DNA from: VAZQ01 sp963785745
GTDB lineage: Bacteria > Pseudomonadota > Alphaproteobacteria > Rhizobiales > Xanthobacteraceae
Assembly: GCA_963785745.1 (NCBI GenBank)
Contig: CAWAWR010000030.1
Coordinates: 111,916-175,915 of the forward strand
Direction of reading: 5' to 3'
DNA: 64,000 nt
Of the stretch, positions 17,927 to 26,096 are shown one piece after another. Under the pieces are notes generated by a model. It ran no database searches and was not told the DNA's origin. It saw nothing but the letters and a program-made list of their open reading frames with translations. The position numbers and the translations under genes are program-made. The number at the start of each line of letters is the position of its first letter. The stretch's first letter is position 1.

Positions 17927-19186
17927 ATGACCGAAGGCTTGGACCGCGGACACCAACCGCCTGGCGGCGGTGAAAGGGCGAATGCTGGCGGCACGGCCGC
18001 GGCGCCCGCTCCGACCTGCTTTGTCGTCGACGAAGAGGCGAGCATCCGCAGCTTCCTGTCGCTGATCCTGCATGGTTGCGGCATCGACACCCAGGAATTT
18101 GCCAACGGCGCGAGTTTCCAGAAGGCGATCGAGCGGCAATCGCCGGACCTTGTCTTTCTCGATGTCGGCCTGGATTTCGCTGTTGCGGTCGAATCCGTCG
18201 TTGCGCTCGGCAAGCGCGGCTACTTCGGATTCATTCAGCTCATGAGCAACCGCGGCTCCGCGGTGCTGGAACACGTCAAGACCGTCGGCGGCCAGCACGG
18301 GCTTCAGATGCTGCCGGGACTCAAGAAGCCGTTCGACACGTCCGCGATCCAGGCCATCGTGCAGCAGCTCAAGCTCGGCAACGCGGCGTCGCCGGCGGCG
18401 CGGGTCCCGTTGAGCGAAGCACTCAAGAATGGGTGGATGGAATTCTGGCTGCAGCCCAAGATCGACCTGCGCAAGAAGCGCCTCGCCGGTGTCGAGACTT
18501 TCGCGCGCTGCCGGCACCCGCAGCACGGAGTCTTGCTGCCGGGCGCATTCATGCCCGGCGCGACCAATTCGGAGATTCTGGCGCTGTCGGAGCTCGCGAT
18601 CACGAGCGTGCTGAAGGCGGTGCAGCGATTTGCCAAGCTCGGGATCAACATGCGGTTCGCCGTCAACATTCCGGTGGATGCGCTGGTGAAACTTCAAATC
18701 CCCGATCTCGTGCGTGCGCATATCGGCCAGGGCGAGCAATGGCCCGGTCTCATCATCGACGTCACCGAAGAGCAGATCGTCACCAATCTGGCGCTGGCCA
18801 CCGAACTGACCAAGACGCTGACCCCGGTGAACGTCAGGCTCGCCATCGACAATTTCGGCCGGGGCTACTCCTCTCTCGCTCGTCTCAAGGAACTGCCGTT
18901 CGCCGAGCTCAAGCTTGATCCGACCTTCGTCACCGACTGCAGCAGCGACAGGGTGAACGCGCCGCTCTGCAAGACCGTCATCGATCTCGCGCACAATTTC
19001 GGCAGCCTCGCGTGCGCGATCGGAATCGAGAAGGCCGCCGATGCGACGGCGCTCACCAGCATGGGCTGCGACATCGGCCAAGGCTTCCTGCTGGGCCAGC
19101 CGATGCCCGAGGACCGGTTCGTGTCCCTGCTTCGCCAACGGGCCGCCGGACAAGGCAAGGCCCTGACGGCCGCGGCCAACGCCTAA
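17927..19186 (+). CDS. Response-regulator receiver / EAL-domain protein with degenerate EAL motif
   Basis: 419 residues. Residues 30-150 form a receiver-like domain with acidic VVDEEAS, candidate phospho-acceptor DLVFLDVGL and KKPF. Residues about 160-400 form an EAL domain. The signature ExLxR reads GVETFARC, the metal aspartates DDFG read DNFGRGYSSL, while ELKLDPTFV, an IGIEKAAD segment and GCDIGQGFLLGQPM are retained. With the lead motif and one metal aspartate altered, c-di-GMP hydrolysis is uncertain; it may bind rather than cleave. It is monocistronic, tail-to-tail with the complex I subunit gene. Confidence 0.88.
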   Translation: MTEGLDRGHQPPGGGERANAGGTAAAPAPTCFVVDEEASIRSFLSLILHGCGIDTQEFANGASFQKAIERQSPDLVFLDVGLDFAVAVESVVALGKRGYFGFIQLMSNRGSAVLEHVKTVGGQHGLQMLPGLKKPFDTSAIQAIVQQLKLGNAASPAARVPLSEALKNGWMEFWLQPKIDLRKKRLAGVETFARCRHPQHGVLLPGAFMPGATNSEILALSELAITSVLKAVQRFAKLGINMRFAVNIPVDALVKLQIPDLVRAHIGQGEQWPGLIIDVTEEQIVTNLALATELTKTLTPVNVRLAIDNFGRGYSSLARLKELPFAELKLDPTFVTDCSSDRVNAPLCKTVIDLAHNFGSLACAIGIEKAADATALTSMGCDIGQGFLLGQPMPEDRFVSLLRQRAAGQGKALTAAANA

Positions 19187-19211
19187 CGGAACGATAGATC
19201 GCCGCCGAGGC

Positions 19212-19517
19212 TTAGTGCGTCCAGGATTCGCGGCGCTTGAAGGCGAAATTGTCGGAATAGGCGATCGGCCGGCGGGCGGACGCCTTCGGGTCGAAGATCT
19301 GGTAGGGGATGCCGTGGCGTTCGGCATAGGCGACCGCTTCCTCGACCGTCGCGAACCGCAGCCTGACCTGCTGGCGCATGTCGCCGGACGAGGTCCAGCC
19401 CATCAGCGGCTCGATTTCCCGCGGCTGCTCCGGCTCGTAGTCGAGGACCCATTCCCGGGTCTTGGCGGTGCCTGACTGCATCGCCGTCTTCGCCGGCTTG
19501 TAGATCCGTGCCGCCAT
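19212..19517 (-). CDS. ETC complex I accessory subunit, NDUFS4-like
   Basis: 101 residues: MAARIYKPAKTAMQSGTAKT, WVLDYEPEQPREIEPLMGW, FATVEEAVAYAERHGIPYQI and the C-terminal AYSDNFAFKRRESWTH. This is the conserved alphaproteobacterial protein of the NDUFS4 (18-kDa) subunit family, which stabilises NADH:quinone oxidoreductase. The gene is usually solitary in this order, as here. It lies 33 bp from a tRNA-Pro on the same strand. Confidence 0.93.
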   Translation of the reverse strand: MAARIYKPAKTAMQSGTAKTREWVLDYEPEQPREIEPLMGWTSSGDMRQQVRLRFATVEEAVAYAERHGIPYQIFDPKASARRPIAYSDNFAFKRRESWTH

Positions 19518-19549
19518 GCGGGTGGTGCCTGCCGTTCTGCGGTGCGGCC

Positions 19550-19626
19550 TGGTCGGGGCAGCAGGATTCGAACCTGCGACCTTCTGGTCCCAAACCAGAC
19601 GCGCTACCAGACTGCGCTATGCCCCG
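19550..19626 (-). tRNA. tRNA-Pro(TGG)
   Basis: The reverse strand folds as a full cloverleaf: acceptor CGGGGCA / TGCCCCG, D-arm with GCGCAGTCTGGTAGCGC, anticodon loop TTTGGGA (anticodon TGG), T-arm with GGTTCGAATCC, discriminator A and an encoded CCA at 19550-19552. Confidence 0.95.
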
Positions 19627-19725
19627 GGGCCGCGCGGGCTCTCGATACACGGTTCGGATTTGCCCAGCAAGCCGCATACCGGCGGCAGCCGCCGGACGTG
19701 CCGCAAACGGACAGGATTAAGGGTG

Positions 19726-20331
19726 TTAGTGAGAGGCAGGCCCGCTCATGACGCCTTCCGGCCGCACCTCGGCTGCCATCAGGCCTTTCGGACCATCTCC
19801 GAAGCGCACCAGGACGAACTGGCCGGGGCGCAACTCGGTGATGCCATAGCGCCGCAGCGTTTCCATGTGCACGAAGATGTCAGGCGTTCCGTCACCGCGC
19901 GTCAGGAAGCCGAACCCGCGCAGACGGTTGAACCACTTCACCTGCGCCCGCTCCAACCCGCTGGTCGGCGTGACCGACACATGCGTCCGCGGCGGCGGCA
20001 ACTGCGCCGGATGGATCGCCGTGGAGTCGTCCATCGAGAGAACGCGGAAGGCTTGCAGTCCGCGCGGGCGCTGCAGCACCTCGCACACAACGCGCGCGCC
20101 CTCGTACGCTACCTGATAGCCATCACGGCGCAGGCACGTAACATGTAGGAGGACATCCGGCAGGCCATTGTCGGGAACGATGAATCCAAATCCTTTGGAT
20201 ACATCGAACCACTTGATGACCCCGCTAAGCTCGATGACGCTCGTCGCCTCATCGGCGAGCTCGCCCATCGCTTCGCGGTTGGGTCCGATGCTTGTGCCGG
20301 GCCCCTTTGATCCCATCCCGTCCGACGCCAT
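19726..20331 (-). CDS. Double cold-shock domain protein
   Basis: 201 residues with two CSD domains. The first has GVIKWFDVSKGFGFIVPD and DVLLHVTCLR (residues about 36-100). The second has AQVKWFNRLRGFGFLTRGDG and DIFVHMETLRRYG (about 128-190), joined by a proline-rich linker. RNP1 (GFGFI / GFGFL) and RNP2 (VLLHV / IFVHM) motifs are intact in both. It is the known alphaproteobacterial duplicated cold-shock protein, an RNA chaperone. Next to a tRNA gene and monocistronic. Confidence 0.93.
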   Translation of the reverse strand: MASDGMGSKGPGTSIGPNREAMGELADEATSVIELSGVIKWFDVSKGFGFIVPDNGLPDVLLHVTCLRRDGYQVAYEGARVVCEVLQRPRGLQAFRVLSMDDSTAIHPAQLPPPRTHVSVTPTSGLERAQVKWFNRLRGFGFLTRGDGTPDIFVHMETLRRYGITELRPGQFVLVRFGDGPKGLMAAEVRPEGVMSGPASH

Positions 20332-20511
20332 GACGCCGCACGCTGCCCAATCTTTTGCCGCCTCTTACCGGGCGTTTCGACGAATTTAAATCCCGGATCG
20401 AGGATAGCACTCGATTCCCTCGTGGCTAGGCTAATCAGGGGATCACACCGCTGCCTGTGCACATCTTTTTAAAGCGTTGCAGACAAACAACGCTCGAAAA
20501 AAAATTATGAA

Positions 20512-21276
20512 TCAATGGGCAATAAGGGGTGCAAGCACGGTCCCGATGTCCTCGCGGACCACGAGATCGGCAATCTCATCGAAATCGGTCGCGTCGCGAT
20601 TGATGATCACCAAACGCGCGCCATTTCGTTTCGCCATCAAGGGAAATCCGGCTGCGGGCCACACGACGAGGGACGAGCCGACCGCCAGAAACAGGTCACA
20701 GCCAAGCGTGAGTTCCTCCGCACGACGCATGGCGCGCTCCGGCATCGCCTGCCCGAATGAAACCGTCGCGGTCTTGATGTGCCCGCCGCAAGTCGGACAA
20801 TCGGGCGCTCGGCCCCCGGCCGCGGCAAATTGCTGCTTCACCCACGGCAGTTCATACCGCGCTGCACAGTCGAGGCACGAGGCATAAGTGCTGTTTCCGT
20901 GCAGTTCGACGACATGTTCCGCTGCAATACCGGATGCTTGATGCAAGTTGTCGATGTTCTGTGTAATCACGCCCGGAACTTTTCCGGCGCGATGAAGGCT
21001 TGCGAGCGCGAGATGACCTCGTCCGGGCCTGGCGCCGCCGAAGTGCTCTTCCATGGCGAACCGACGCCGCCATGCCTCGTCGCGCATTTCCTGACTGGCT
21101 AGAAATTCATCAAACGGAATCGGCCGCATCTTGGTCCAAATCCCGCCAGGCGAACGAAAATCCGGGATTCCGCATTCGGTCGAGATGCCCGCGCCTGTAA
21201 ACGGCACGATGGACTTGGCGGCCGCAACCAAATCGCGAAGCTCGCCGATACCGGCTTGAAGGTCGGTTGCGATCAT
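20512..21276 (-). CDS. cobB: SIR2-family NAD-dependent protein deacylase
   Basis: 254 residues. NAD site IVPFTGAGISTECGIPDFRS, catalytic HGN in VVELHGNSTYASC, zinc cysteines CLDC and CPTCGGHIKTATVSFGQAMP, and the late block FLAVGSSLVVWPAAGFP are all present. It deacylates lysines, for example on acyl-CoA synthetases. The catalytic ITQNIDNLHQASG block is intact. The gene stands alone; 180 bp to the cold-shock gene shows no other coding. Confidence 0.95.
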   Translation of the reverse strand: MIATDLQAGIGELRDLVAAAKSIVPFTGAGISTECGIPDFRSPGGIWTKMRPIPFDEFLASQEMRDEAWRRRFAMEEHFGGARPGRGHLALASLHRAGKVPGVITQNIDNLHQASGIAAEHVVELHGNSTYASCLDCAARYELPWVKQQFAAAGGRAPDCPTCGGHIKTATVSFGQAMPERAMRRAEELTLGCDLFLAVGSSLVVWPAAGFPLMAKRNGARLVIINRDATDFDEIADLVVREDIGTVLAPLIAH

Positions 21277-21412
21277 CTCATCGCCTTTCAGCCTTGGTTG
21301 GTTCCCGCGAACCTTTGAAATATTGAATCATTTCCCCCGCTGTCGTCTACCGTCGTGATGTAAAGTTGCGGCGTGCGCGGCCCGGTCGCGCAGAGCCTTG
21401 TGAGGACCTGTC

Positions 21413-21869
21413 ATGCGATATCTGCACACCATGCTGCGCGTCCGCGATCTCGACCGCGCACTCGACTTCTATTGCAATGCGCTGGGTCTCAAGGAGACGC
21501 GGCGGCGCGTCGACGACAAGAACCGCTATACCCTCGTGTTCCTGACCGCCCCGGAAGACGAAAGCCTGCTCGGCGACAGCAAGCGCAAGGGCCGCGACGC
21601 GCCGCAGGTCGAGCTGACCTACAACTGGGACAGCGAGGACTACGGCGAGGCGCGCTATTTCGGCCACCTCGCCTACGAGGTCGACGACATCTATAAAGCG
21701 TGCGAGCGGCTGATGCAGGCCGGGGTCACCATCAACCGCCCGCCGCGGGACGGCACCATGGCCTTCGTGCGCTCGCCCGGACAATCATTCGATCGAGCTG
21801 TTGCAGAAGGGCGCCGCGCTGCCGCCGAGCGAGCCCTGGAAATCCATGCCAAACAGCGGCCATTGGTAG
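21413..21869 (+). CDS. gloA: Lactoylglutathione lyase (glyoxalase I), one frameshift near 21780
   Basis: The reading MRYLHTMLRVRDLDRALDFY, then KNRYTLVFLTAPED, ELTYNWDSEDYGEARYFGHL and AYEVDDIYKACERL is classic GloA. A single extra base near 21780 must be skipped to recover the conserved end DNHSIELLQKGAALPPSEP and the stop at 21867-21869. Metal ligands fit the Ni/Zn-type enzyme (His in LHTML, Glu in VELTYN, His in FGHLAY, Glu in SIELLQ). It isomerises the methylglyoxal-glutathione hemithioacetal. Lies 79 bp before tRNA-Glu. Confidence 0.92.
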
Positions 21870-21948
21870 CCAAATACGGCGCCCGGCGCCGCCGGGGGCC
21901 GTTGCTTGCCCGCCTGCGCAAACCTCTCTATATGTCGCGGCGCTCCGC

Positions 21949-22024
21949 GCGCCCTTCGTCTAGCGGTCCAGGACGCCGCCCTTTCACGGCGGTAACACGG
22001 GTTCGAGTCCCGTAGGGCGCGCCA
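21949..22024 (+). tRNA. tRNA-Glu(TTC), integration target
   Basis: Complete cloverleaf: acceptor GCGCCCT / AGGGCGC, anticodon loop CTTTCAC (TTC), T-arm GGGTTCGAGTCCC, discriminator G and encoded CCA ending at 22024. Its last 47 bases recur exactly at 33293-33339, marking it as the attachment site of the adjoining element; the copy here remains a full functional tRNA. Confidence 0.96.
21978..22024. repeat. attL: left 47-bp direct repeat
   Basis: Identical over 47 bp to 33293-33339; the bases immediately outside differ on both sides, so the repeat is exactly this length. It covers the tRNA anticodon loop to CCA. Confidence 0.95.
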
Positions 22025-22070
22025 GCAAAATCAAGGGTTACTCGTGTTCTTCTGTTCCAGCACGGTCACC

Positions 22071-22092
22071 GTGTCCAATAGGTGTCCAATAT
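22071..22092. promoter_or_regulatory. Left tandem GTGTCCAATA sites, putative integrase arm-type sites
   Basis: Two direct copies of GTGTCCAATA separated by one G, 47 bp inside attL. The same 22-bp arrangement occurs at 33173-33194 inside attR, in the same orientation. Position near both ends and nowhere else seen suggests arm-type binding sites for integrase or excisionase. Confidence 0.55.
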
Positions 22093-22291
22093 CCCTGCCA
22101 CTGCTGCGTACCGGCAGCTGACAGCGGCCCGCCTCGCAAAACGCACCACGGCGAGGCTGCGGCCCGTGGCGGGGCACAAAACCGCCCGACGTGAATCGGC
22201 GGTTCCGCGTGGGAACAGGGAAACTCTATATCGACGTTACGAGTTGTATTGGAGTGCTGATCCCGTTCCACTCAGTGCTCAGGACGTACCG

Positions 22292-22396
22292 ATGACCGAG
22301 ACCGAAAAGATCAACGCTGTTCAGATAATCACATTCCTTAGCATTATCGGAGGGTGCCTCGTCATTCTTTGGGCCCGTTTTCCAGGGCTTCCCTAA
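22292..22396 (+). CDS. Small single-pass membrane peptide (34 residues)
   Basis: MTETEKINAVQ followed by one hydrophobic helix (IITFLSIIGGCLVILWA) and a short RFPGLP tail. Too short for homology. It is followed 30 bp later by a CCGCCCGG hairpin-like sequence, the same arrangement as the 29-residue ORF at 56647. Function unknown; a holin-like or regulatory peptide is conceivable. Confidence 0.4.
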   Translation: MTETEKINAVQIITFLSIIGGCLVILWARFPGLP

Positions 22397-22575
22397 TTGA
22401 GGAAGTGAGCAATCAGCCCCGAAAGAAAAACCGCCCGGCGCGAACCGGCCGCGTGCAGCCCATCAGGACCGTGCGACGCCTTAACTCAGGTTATTGAACG
22501 GCATCGCTGATTTGTGATTTTTTGCGCGGCTCGTTGGCACCCCAAACCCCCAACGGGCAGACACACACAAACTAG

Positions 22576-22605
22576 ACGGCCCCGCGAATGGGGCCGTTCT
22601 TCTTT
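22576..22605 (+). terminator. Rho-independent terminator-like hairpin
   Basis: Perfect 8-bp stem ACGGCCCC / GGGGCCGT with GCGAAT loop (22576-22597), followed by TCTTCTTT. No convincing gene ends just upstream; 22397-22575 holds no supportable ORF. Confidence 0.6.
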
Positions 22606-22614
22606 GCGCACCAT

Positions 22615-22662
22615 CAAACCTACGGATAACCCGCAAACACGTTCGGACAATTGGCCCACGTC
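22615..22662. repeat. Island intergenic repeat, copy 1
   Basis: Begins AAACCTACGGATAACCCGCA and continues to CCCACGTCGGCC. It recurs imperfectly at 23733-23776 and more closely at 24250-24300. The following bases (TGCGGCCCA...GCAAG.GGCGGCCC) also match between copies 1 and 3, so the unit may be about 130 bp. Confidence 0.6.
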
Positions 22663-22865
22663 GGCCGGTGCTGGATGGTGCGAACCTTGCGGCCCACGGG
22701 TCTTCTCCTCTGGCAGGGTCGCAAGTGGCGGCCCCGCCGGGTACTGCTTACACCGGCGGGTACCGGCGGGGCCGCCAGCCGCCATCGCGTGCGGGCGGTG
22801 ATTTCTGACAGCGGGCCGCGCACCAAATCGCACCACGGCTCACGCGGCGCGAAATGGCGCGGTGT

Positions 22866-23030
22866 CTACGCCAACAATACGCGGGTGATGTCATCGCCGG
22901 TTTCGGCGTCGATGACTGTAAACGGGATGCCCTTGAGCGCCCATGACCGCAGGTCGTCCAAGCTCACATATCGTGCCGCTTGGGTGTCGTACAGCCGTCG
23001 CCGACCGTATCGTTTTACGAGCCTTGCCAT
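22866..23030 (-). CDS. PHA/PHB synthesis regulator DNA-binding domain protein (stand-alone PhaR N-domain)
   Basis: 54 residues: MARLVKRYGRRRLYDTQAAR, YVSLDDLRSWALKG, FTVIDAETGDDITRVLLA. It matches the DNA-binding N-terminal domain of PhaR (kYxNRRLYDTxxSxYVTLxDL...DAxTGEDIT) but lacks the rest of PhaR. It probably binds DNA as a small regulator of the element. It is inside the mobile island and far from any phasin or PHA gene. Confidence 0.65.
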   Translation of the reverse strand: MARLVKRYGRRRLYDTQAARYVSLDDLRSWALKGIPFTVIDAETGDDITRVLLA

Positions 23031-23479
23031 GGATACAGACTAGCCGATTTGTGGCAATCCTGCCTACGTCCAAGCGCCCGAAATTTCAAACTGCGACACA
23101 GTCCGCTGCTTGCAGGCCCGCGCGTGCGGGCGCATGAAAAGCCCGCCGCGTGGGGCAACGCAGCGGGCCTATATTGGGGACACTCATCGAAGCCATCGCC
23201 GACGAACACCCGGAAGCCGTTGAAGGCGCACTGCCACCGGCAGCGCCAGCACCGAAAATCTGGGAACGGCGTGGGCCACGCCGGGGAACCACGAAGGCGG
23301 GAACGGGCGCGCGACCGCGAAGGCTATGAACGGGTGATGCGTAGGGTTCAGCGCGAAGGCTACTAAGCCGACAGTCGCGTATCGGGTGCCACGCCATGCC
23401 GACGCCAGTTTTCGCGCACCATGCCGCGCACGTCGCCGCGCAATAGCCAGTCCAAGCTTTGACCGTGCCTTACTGCAAA
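23031..23479. other. Gene-poor stretch with hairpin
   Basis: Contains a GCGGGC / GCCCGC hairpin around CGCATGAAAA (23126-23146), recurring as GGGCGCATGAAAAGCCC at 24439-24455. A possible short plus-strand frame from TTG 23176 (LIEAIADEHPEAVEGALPP) breaks near 23330 and would continue in another frame as YERVMRRVQREGY. I do not call it a gene. Confidence 0.4.
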
Positions 23480-23608
23480 CTAGATTAGATTTCGTTCCGG
23501 GTTGCTCATGGCACGCTCGACCGCGTCGGCAGGCAGTTCAAGTGCTTCAACGATCAGTTCGACGCGTGAACGGATGGCGGCCAAGTCGAGGCTATGGGGG
23601 TCGGGCAT
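23480..23608 (-). CDS. Small hypothetical protein (42 residues)
   Basis: MPDPHSLDLAAIRSRVELIV, then EALELPADAVERAMSNPERN. Helical, acidic, no recognised family. ATG 23608 is chosen over the longer frame because the upstream part looks non-coding. Low-information call. Confidence 0.35.
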   Translation of the reverse strand: MPDPHSLDLAAIRSRVELIVEALELPADAVERAMSNPERNLI

Positions 23609-23732
23609 GGGATTTCTCACTCCGCCGTGAACCAATCCCACCCGCCAGAAATATCGCCGGGCCACTCGCCCCGAACAATCAGCGGTGCTGACCCATTTCC
23701 TCACACCGCGCGCTGGCTTTTGACGGTCGGCA

Positions 23733-23776
23733 CCTTCGGATAATCCTCAATACGATTGGACAACTTGCCCACGTCG
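23733..23776. repeat. Island intergenic repeat, copy 2 (diverged)
   Basis: CCTTCGGATAATCCTCAATA continuing to TTGCCCACGTCG aligns with copies at 22615 and 24250. Confidence 0.5.
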
Positions 23777-24025
23777 CCACTTGGCGCATGGTTCGACGGG
23801 TCGTCACCGCAAACACGGGAGGCGCACTTGCACATCCGTCGGACCGTCTACACCGTTCGCGGCGAACAAATTTCGCTGCCGTTCATCACCTGCGTTGCTG
23901 ACCAACATCCCGAAATAGACGACAGCGCACCGCCAGCGCCGCCAACGCCGATTGAGGAACGGCTGCGATACATGACACAAGCCTACATCCGCGCCGCGCA
24001 TCGGATCGCGGCTCGGCGACATTGA
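23757..24025 (+). CDS. Hypothetical protein
   Basis: 89 residues from a TTG that lies inside the intergenic repeat, so the true start is likely later. Recognisable only as TVYTVRGEQISLPFITCVAD and a helical end RLRYMTQAYIRAAHRIAARR. Ends 11 bp before the next small gene, same strand, supporting a small operon. No family recognised. Confidence 0.3.
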
Positions 24026-24036
24026 GGAAGGCCGCC

Positions 24037-24222
24037 ATGAACACGATGACTGCCAAAACAGCGTTGGAAACGGCGTCTAGATACGCCACCGAAATCCAGA
24101 TAGAGACCGATGCCGGGCGCAAGCGTTTCATGGTTGGACTTCATAACCACTGGACGAATAAGGCTAGACAACTCGCCGCGACCGAGAAGGCCGCTACAAA
24201 CCCACGACCGTCCCGGCGGTGA
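24037..24222 (+). CDS. Small hypothetical protein (61 residues)
   Basis: ATG 24037 with GAGGAAG 7 bases upstream. MNTMTAKTALETASRYATEI, KRFMVGLHNHWTNKARQLAA: an amphipathic helical protein. No family recognised, though similar short helical proteins are common cargo in rhizobial islands. Confidence 0.45.
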   Translation: MNTMTAKTALETASRYATEIQIETDAGRKRFMVGLHNHWTNKARQLAATEKAATNPRPSRR

Positions 24223-24249
24223 TTTCAGCCGCGCCGATGCTGAACAACC

Positions 24250-24300
24250 AAACCTACGGATAACCCGCAGATACGTCCGCACACTTGGTCCACGTCGGCC
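24250..24300. repeat. Island intergenic repeat, copy 3
   Basis: AACCTACGGATAACCCGCAG through GGTCCACGTCGGCC, closely matching copy 1 at 22615. It lies between two small genes. Confidence 0.6.
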
Positions 24301-24481
24301 CGTGCCGGATGATACTTTGCGGCCCAAGGGTTCAGGAACCTTCCCTTGGTTCGCAAGCGGCGGCCCGTCGCGCGCACCAACACGACGGGCCGTCCGCCAT
24401 TGCGCGCCGATGGATGCACTAGCAAATCGCCGCGCCATGGGCGCATGAAAAGCCCGCCGGGTGGCATCAGCACTTGGACGT

Positions 24482-24841
24482 TCACTTTCCTGCGCGTTCA
24501 AACTCAAGAAAAAGCCCAACCGCTTCATGCATCAGGGTGTTGGCCGGATTGTTGAGGCAACGCCTCTTCACTTCGCCAATGATGCCGAGCGCGTCGGTAG
24601 AAACCCCGATTTGCCCACCCTGACCGGCAAGGGCCGCACCATAGTTAGTGCCGGTCCAGAAACCGAGAAGCCACGCACTGCCCTCTGCTTCCGAGCTGAG
24701 CTTGCAAGCCATGTCGCACAACTCCAGGCGTCCGATGCCAGCTGACCTAACACTGACCCCCTCTGCGATAGCCGACACAGTGAGTGCGGCTATGATAACG
24801 ACAGAGGCAGCGACACGCATGGCGGCCCGTCGTCCCGGCAT
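24482..24841 (-). CDS. Secreted HdeA-like small protein
   Basis: 119 residues from ATG 24841. A signal peptide (AAMRVAASVVIIAALTVSAI) is followed by LELCDMACKL, SAWLLGFWTGTNYGAAL, STDALGIIGEVKRRCLNNPA and a helical end. The order Cys, small-residue helix with WLLGFWTG, then IIGEV...C..NP resembles periplasmic HdeA-type proteins that pair two cysteines. Distant and without the charged termini, so HdeA-like only. It is on the minus strand among plus-strand cargo. Confidence 0.55.
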   Translation of the reverse strand: MPGRRAAMRVAASVVIIAALTVSAIAEGVSVRSAGIGRLELCDMACKLSSEAEGSAWLLGFWTGTNYGAALAGQGGQIGVSTDALGIIGEVKRRCLNNPANTLMHEAVGLFLEFERAGK

Positions 24842-24951
24842 GAAGTCGCCGTTGATACGTTTGCGCGGCATAACGAAAAGGATATCCTTTTTGGCAACAC
24901 GCGAACAGCGGACCGGGGCATAATGCGCGCATGCTCGATTCCCCGGGGGTG

Positions 24952-25231
24952 ACCACCGTGAAAGACTACCGCTTGAAAGCCGAACCGGGCCACTATGGTT
25001 TCACCGGCCACGACGCCCGATTAATTCACACCGTTCGAAGCGCGTCTTACAGGACAAATTTGGTGGCTGATCGCGATCTGGTTCGTTCTCACGGTCACCA
25101 GCATCATTGCATCCTATTTTACGAGCGACTGGGTCAGCGTGGCGGTGACGACATTCTTTGCAATGGTGACGTTTTTGGTTGGGCTCAGAATGCTGACGGC
25201 CACCGTCGAGACCACGCGTGAAATCCGCTGA
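24952..25231 (+). CDS. Small two-helix membrane protein (frameshifted)
   Basis: GTG 24952 starts VTTVKDYRLKAEPGHYGFTG. A single-base shift near 25030 leads into FTPFEARLTGQIWWLIAIWF, then VLTVTSIIASYFTS and VAVTTFFAMVTFLVGLRML, ending ETTREIR at 25229-25231. Two adjacent membrane helices are evident. The indel and lack of homologues keep this tentative. Confidence 0.4.
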
Positions 25232-25344
25232 ATAGAAACCTCCCGATCGGCGGCTGTTATCGTTCATCCCATCGGCGGCGCGCTCTCCTTACCCCCAATA
25301 TCTAGCGGCTGGCGAGGATCGGGGACTCGGCCGATCATGGGCGC

Positions 25345-25656
25345 ATGGCCGCCGCTGTCCGCCGCTACTCCCGCAACCCGCTGATCCGCCGTCGGCAGGA
25401 GCAGTTTGACGATCTCCAATATCGCGTCGGCATCGACTATTTCGCGCCGTCGCTGGTCGAACTTGCGGCGGCCGGCGTCACCAAGGCCAAGCCCATCTGC
25501 CGCGACTATGCGTGCCGTCACGAAGGCGCGACGCTCGACCTAACGACGCTGCCGCCGAAAATGCGGACCCACACACTGCGCAAGAAGCTGGTTTGCAGGC
25601 GATGCGGCCTGCGCCGTCCCGAACTGGAACTGATCTGGGACCATGGCGCTGCATAA
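25345..25656 (+). CDS. Small cysteine-containing hypothetical protein
   Basis: 103 residues: MAAAVRRYSRNPLIRRRQEQ, VGIDYFAPSLVELAAAGV, KPICRDYACRHEGATLDLTT, LVCRRCGLRRPELELIW. Two CxxxxC / CxxC pairs suggest a small zinc ribbon. No family recognised. It precedes the Rap1a/Tai-like gene by 18 bp, same strand. Confidence 0.5.
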   Translation: MAAAVRRYSRNPLIRRRQEQFDDLQYRVGIDYFAPSLVELAAAGVTKAKPICRDYACRHEGATLDLTTLPPKMRTHTLRKKLVCRRCGLRRPELELIWDHGAA

Positions 25657-25674
25657 GGCAAAGAACCATTCTCC

Positions 25675-25977
25675 ATGAAAAAGCTATTACTCGCTGCCGC
25701 GTTAGCGACGACAACCTTTAGCACGTCGGCTAGCGCCCTCGATGGCAGCGCGCTGTTGCGCTATTGTAATGGCCCGGATTTTCAATTTTGCAGCGGCTAT
25801 CTGCTTGGCATTGCCAGTATGACCGTAGACGTTTGCTACCCTAGTGCGAATATCAACACCCAACAGATGCGCGCCATCGTCGTGCGGTACTTGACTGCGC
25901 GCCCCGAGCATTGGCATCGCGAAGCCCACGAATTGGTGCTGGAAGTCTTACGCGCGACATGGCCGTGTCAGAAGTGA
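25675..25977 (+). CDS. Rap1a/Tai-family immunity-like protein
   Basis: 100 residues with a cleavable signal (MKKLLLAAALATTTFSTSAS). The mature part has the family layout LLRYCNG...FCSGYLLGIASM, a central Cys (VDVCYP), MRAIVVRYLTARPEHWHREA and the C-terminal LVLEVLRATWPC. Rap1a/Tai proteins sit in the periplasm and neutralise type VI amidase effectors, though many homologues have other or unknown roles. No T6SS effector or amidase gene is adjacent. Four cysteines are available for the usual disulfides. Confidence 0.75.
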   Translation: MKKLLLAAALATTTFSTSASALDGSALLRYCNGPDFQFCSGYLLGIASMTVDVCYPSANINTQQMRAIVVRYLTARPEHWHREAHELVLEVLRATWPCQK

Positions 25978-26096
25978 GCCCAACCCAACTGCTGGAAAGA
26001 CTTGTCTTAGAGCTTCGCCGCAAGTTGGCTGACGTTGATACCGAATCTGGTACGACCAACTCCGAAAAACGAAGCCCAACACCCGCTACAAGCTAG
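25959..26096 (+). CDS. Short hypothetical protein
   Basis: 45 residues (MAVSEVSPTQLLERLVLELR...) overlapping the end of the Rap1a-like gene. It could be the N-terminus of the following DUF4160-like protein broken by an indel near 26035, since the other frame there continues WYDQLRKTKPNTRYKLVVIF. Confidence 0.25.
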   Translation: MAVSEVSPTQLLERLVLELRRKLADVDTESGTTNSEKRSPTPATS

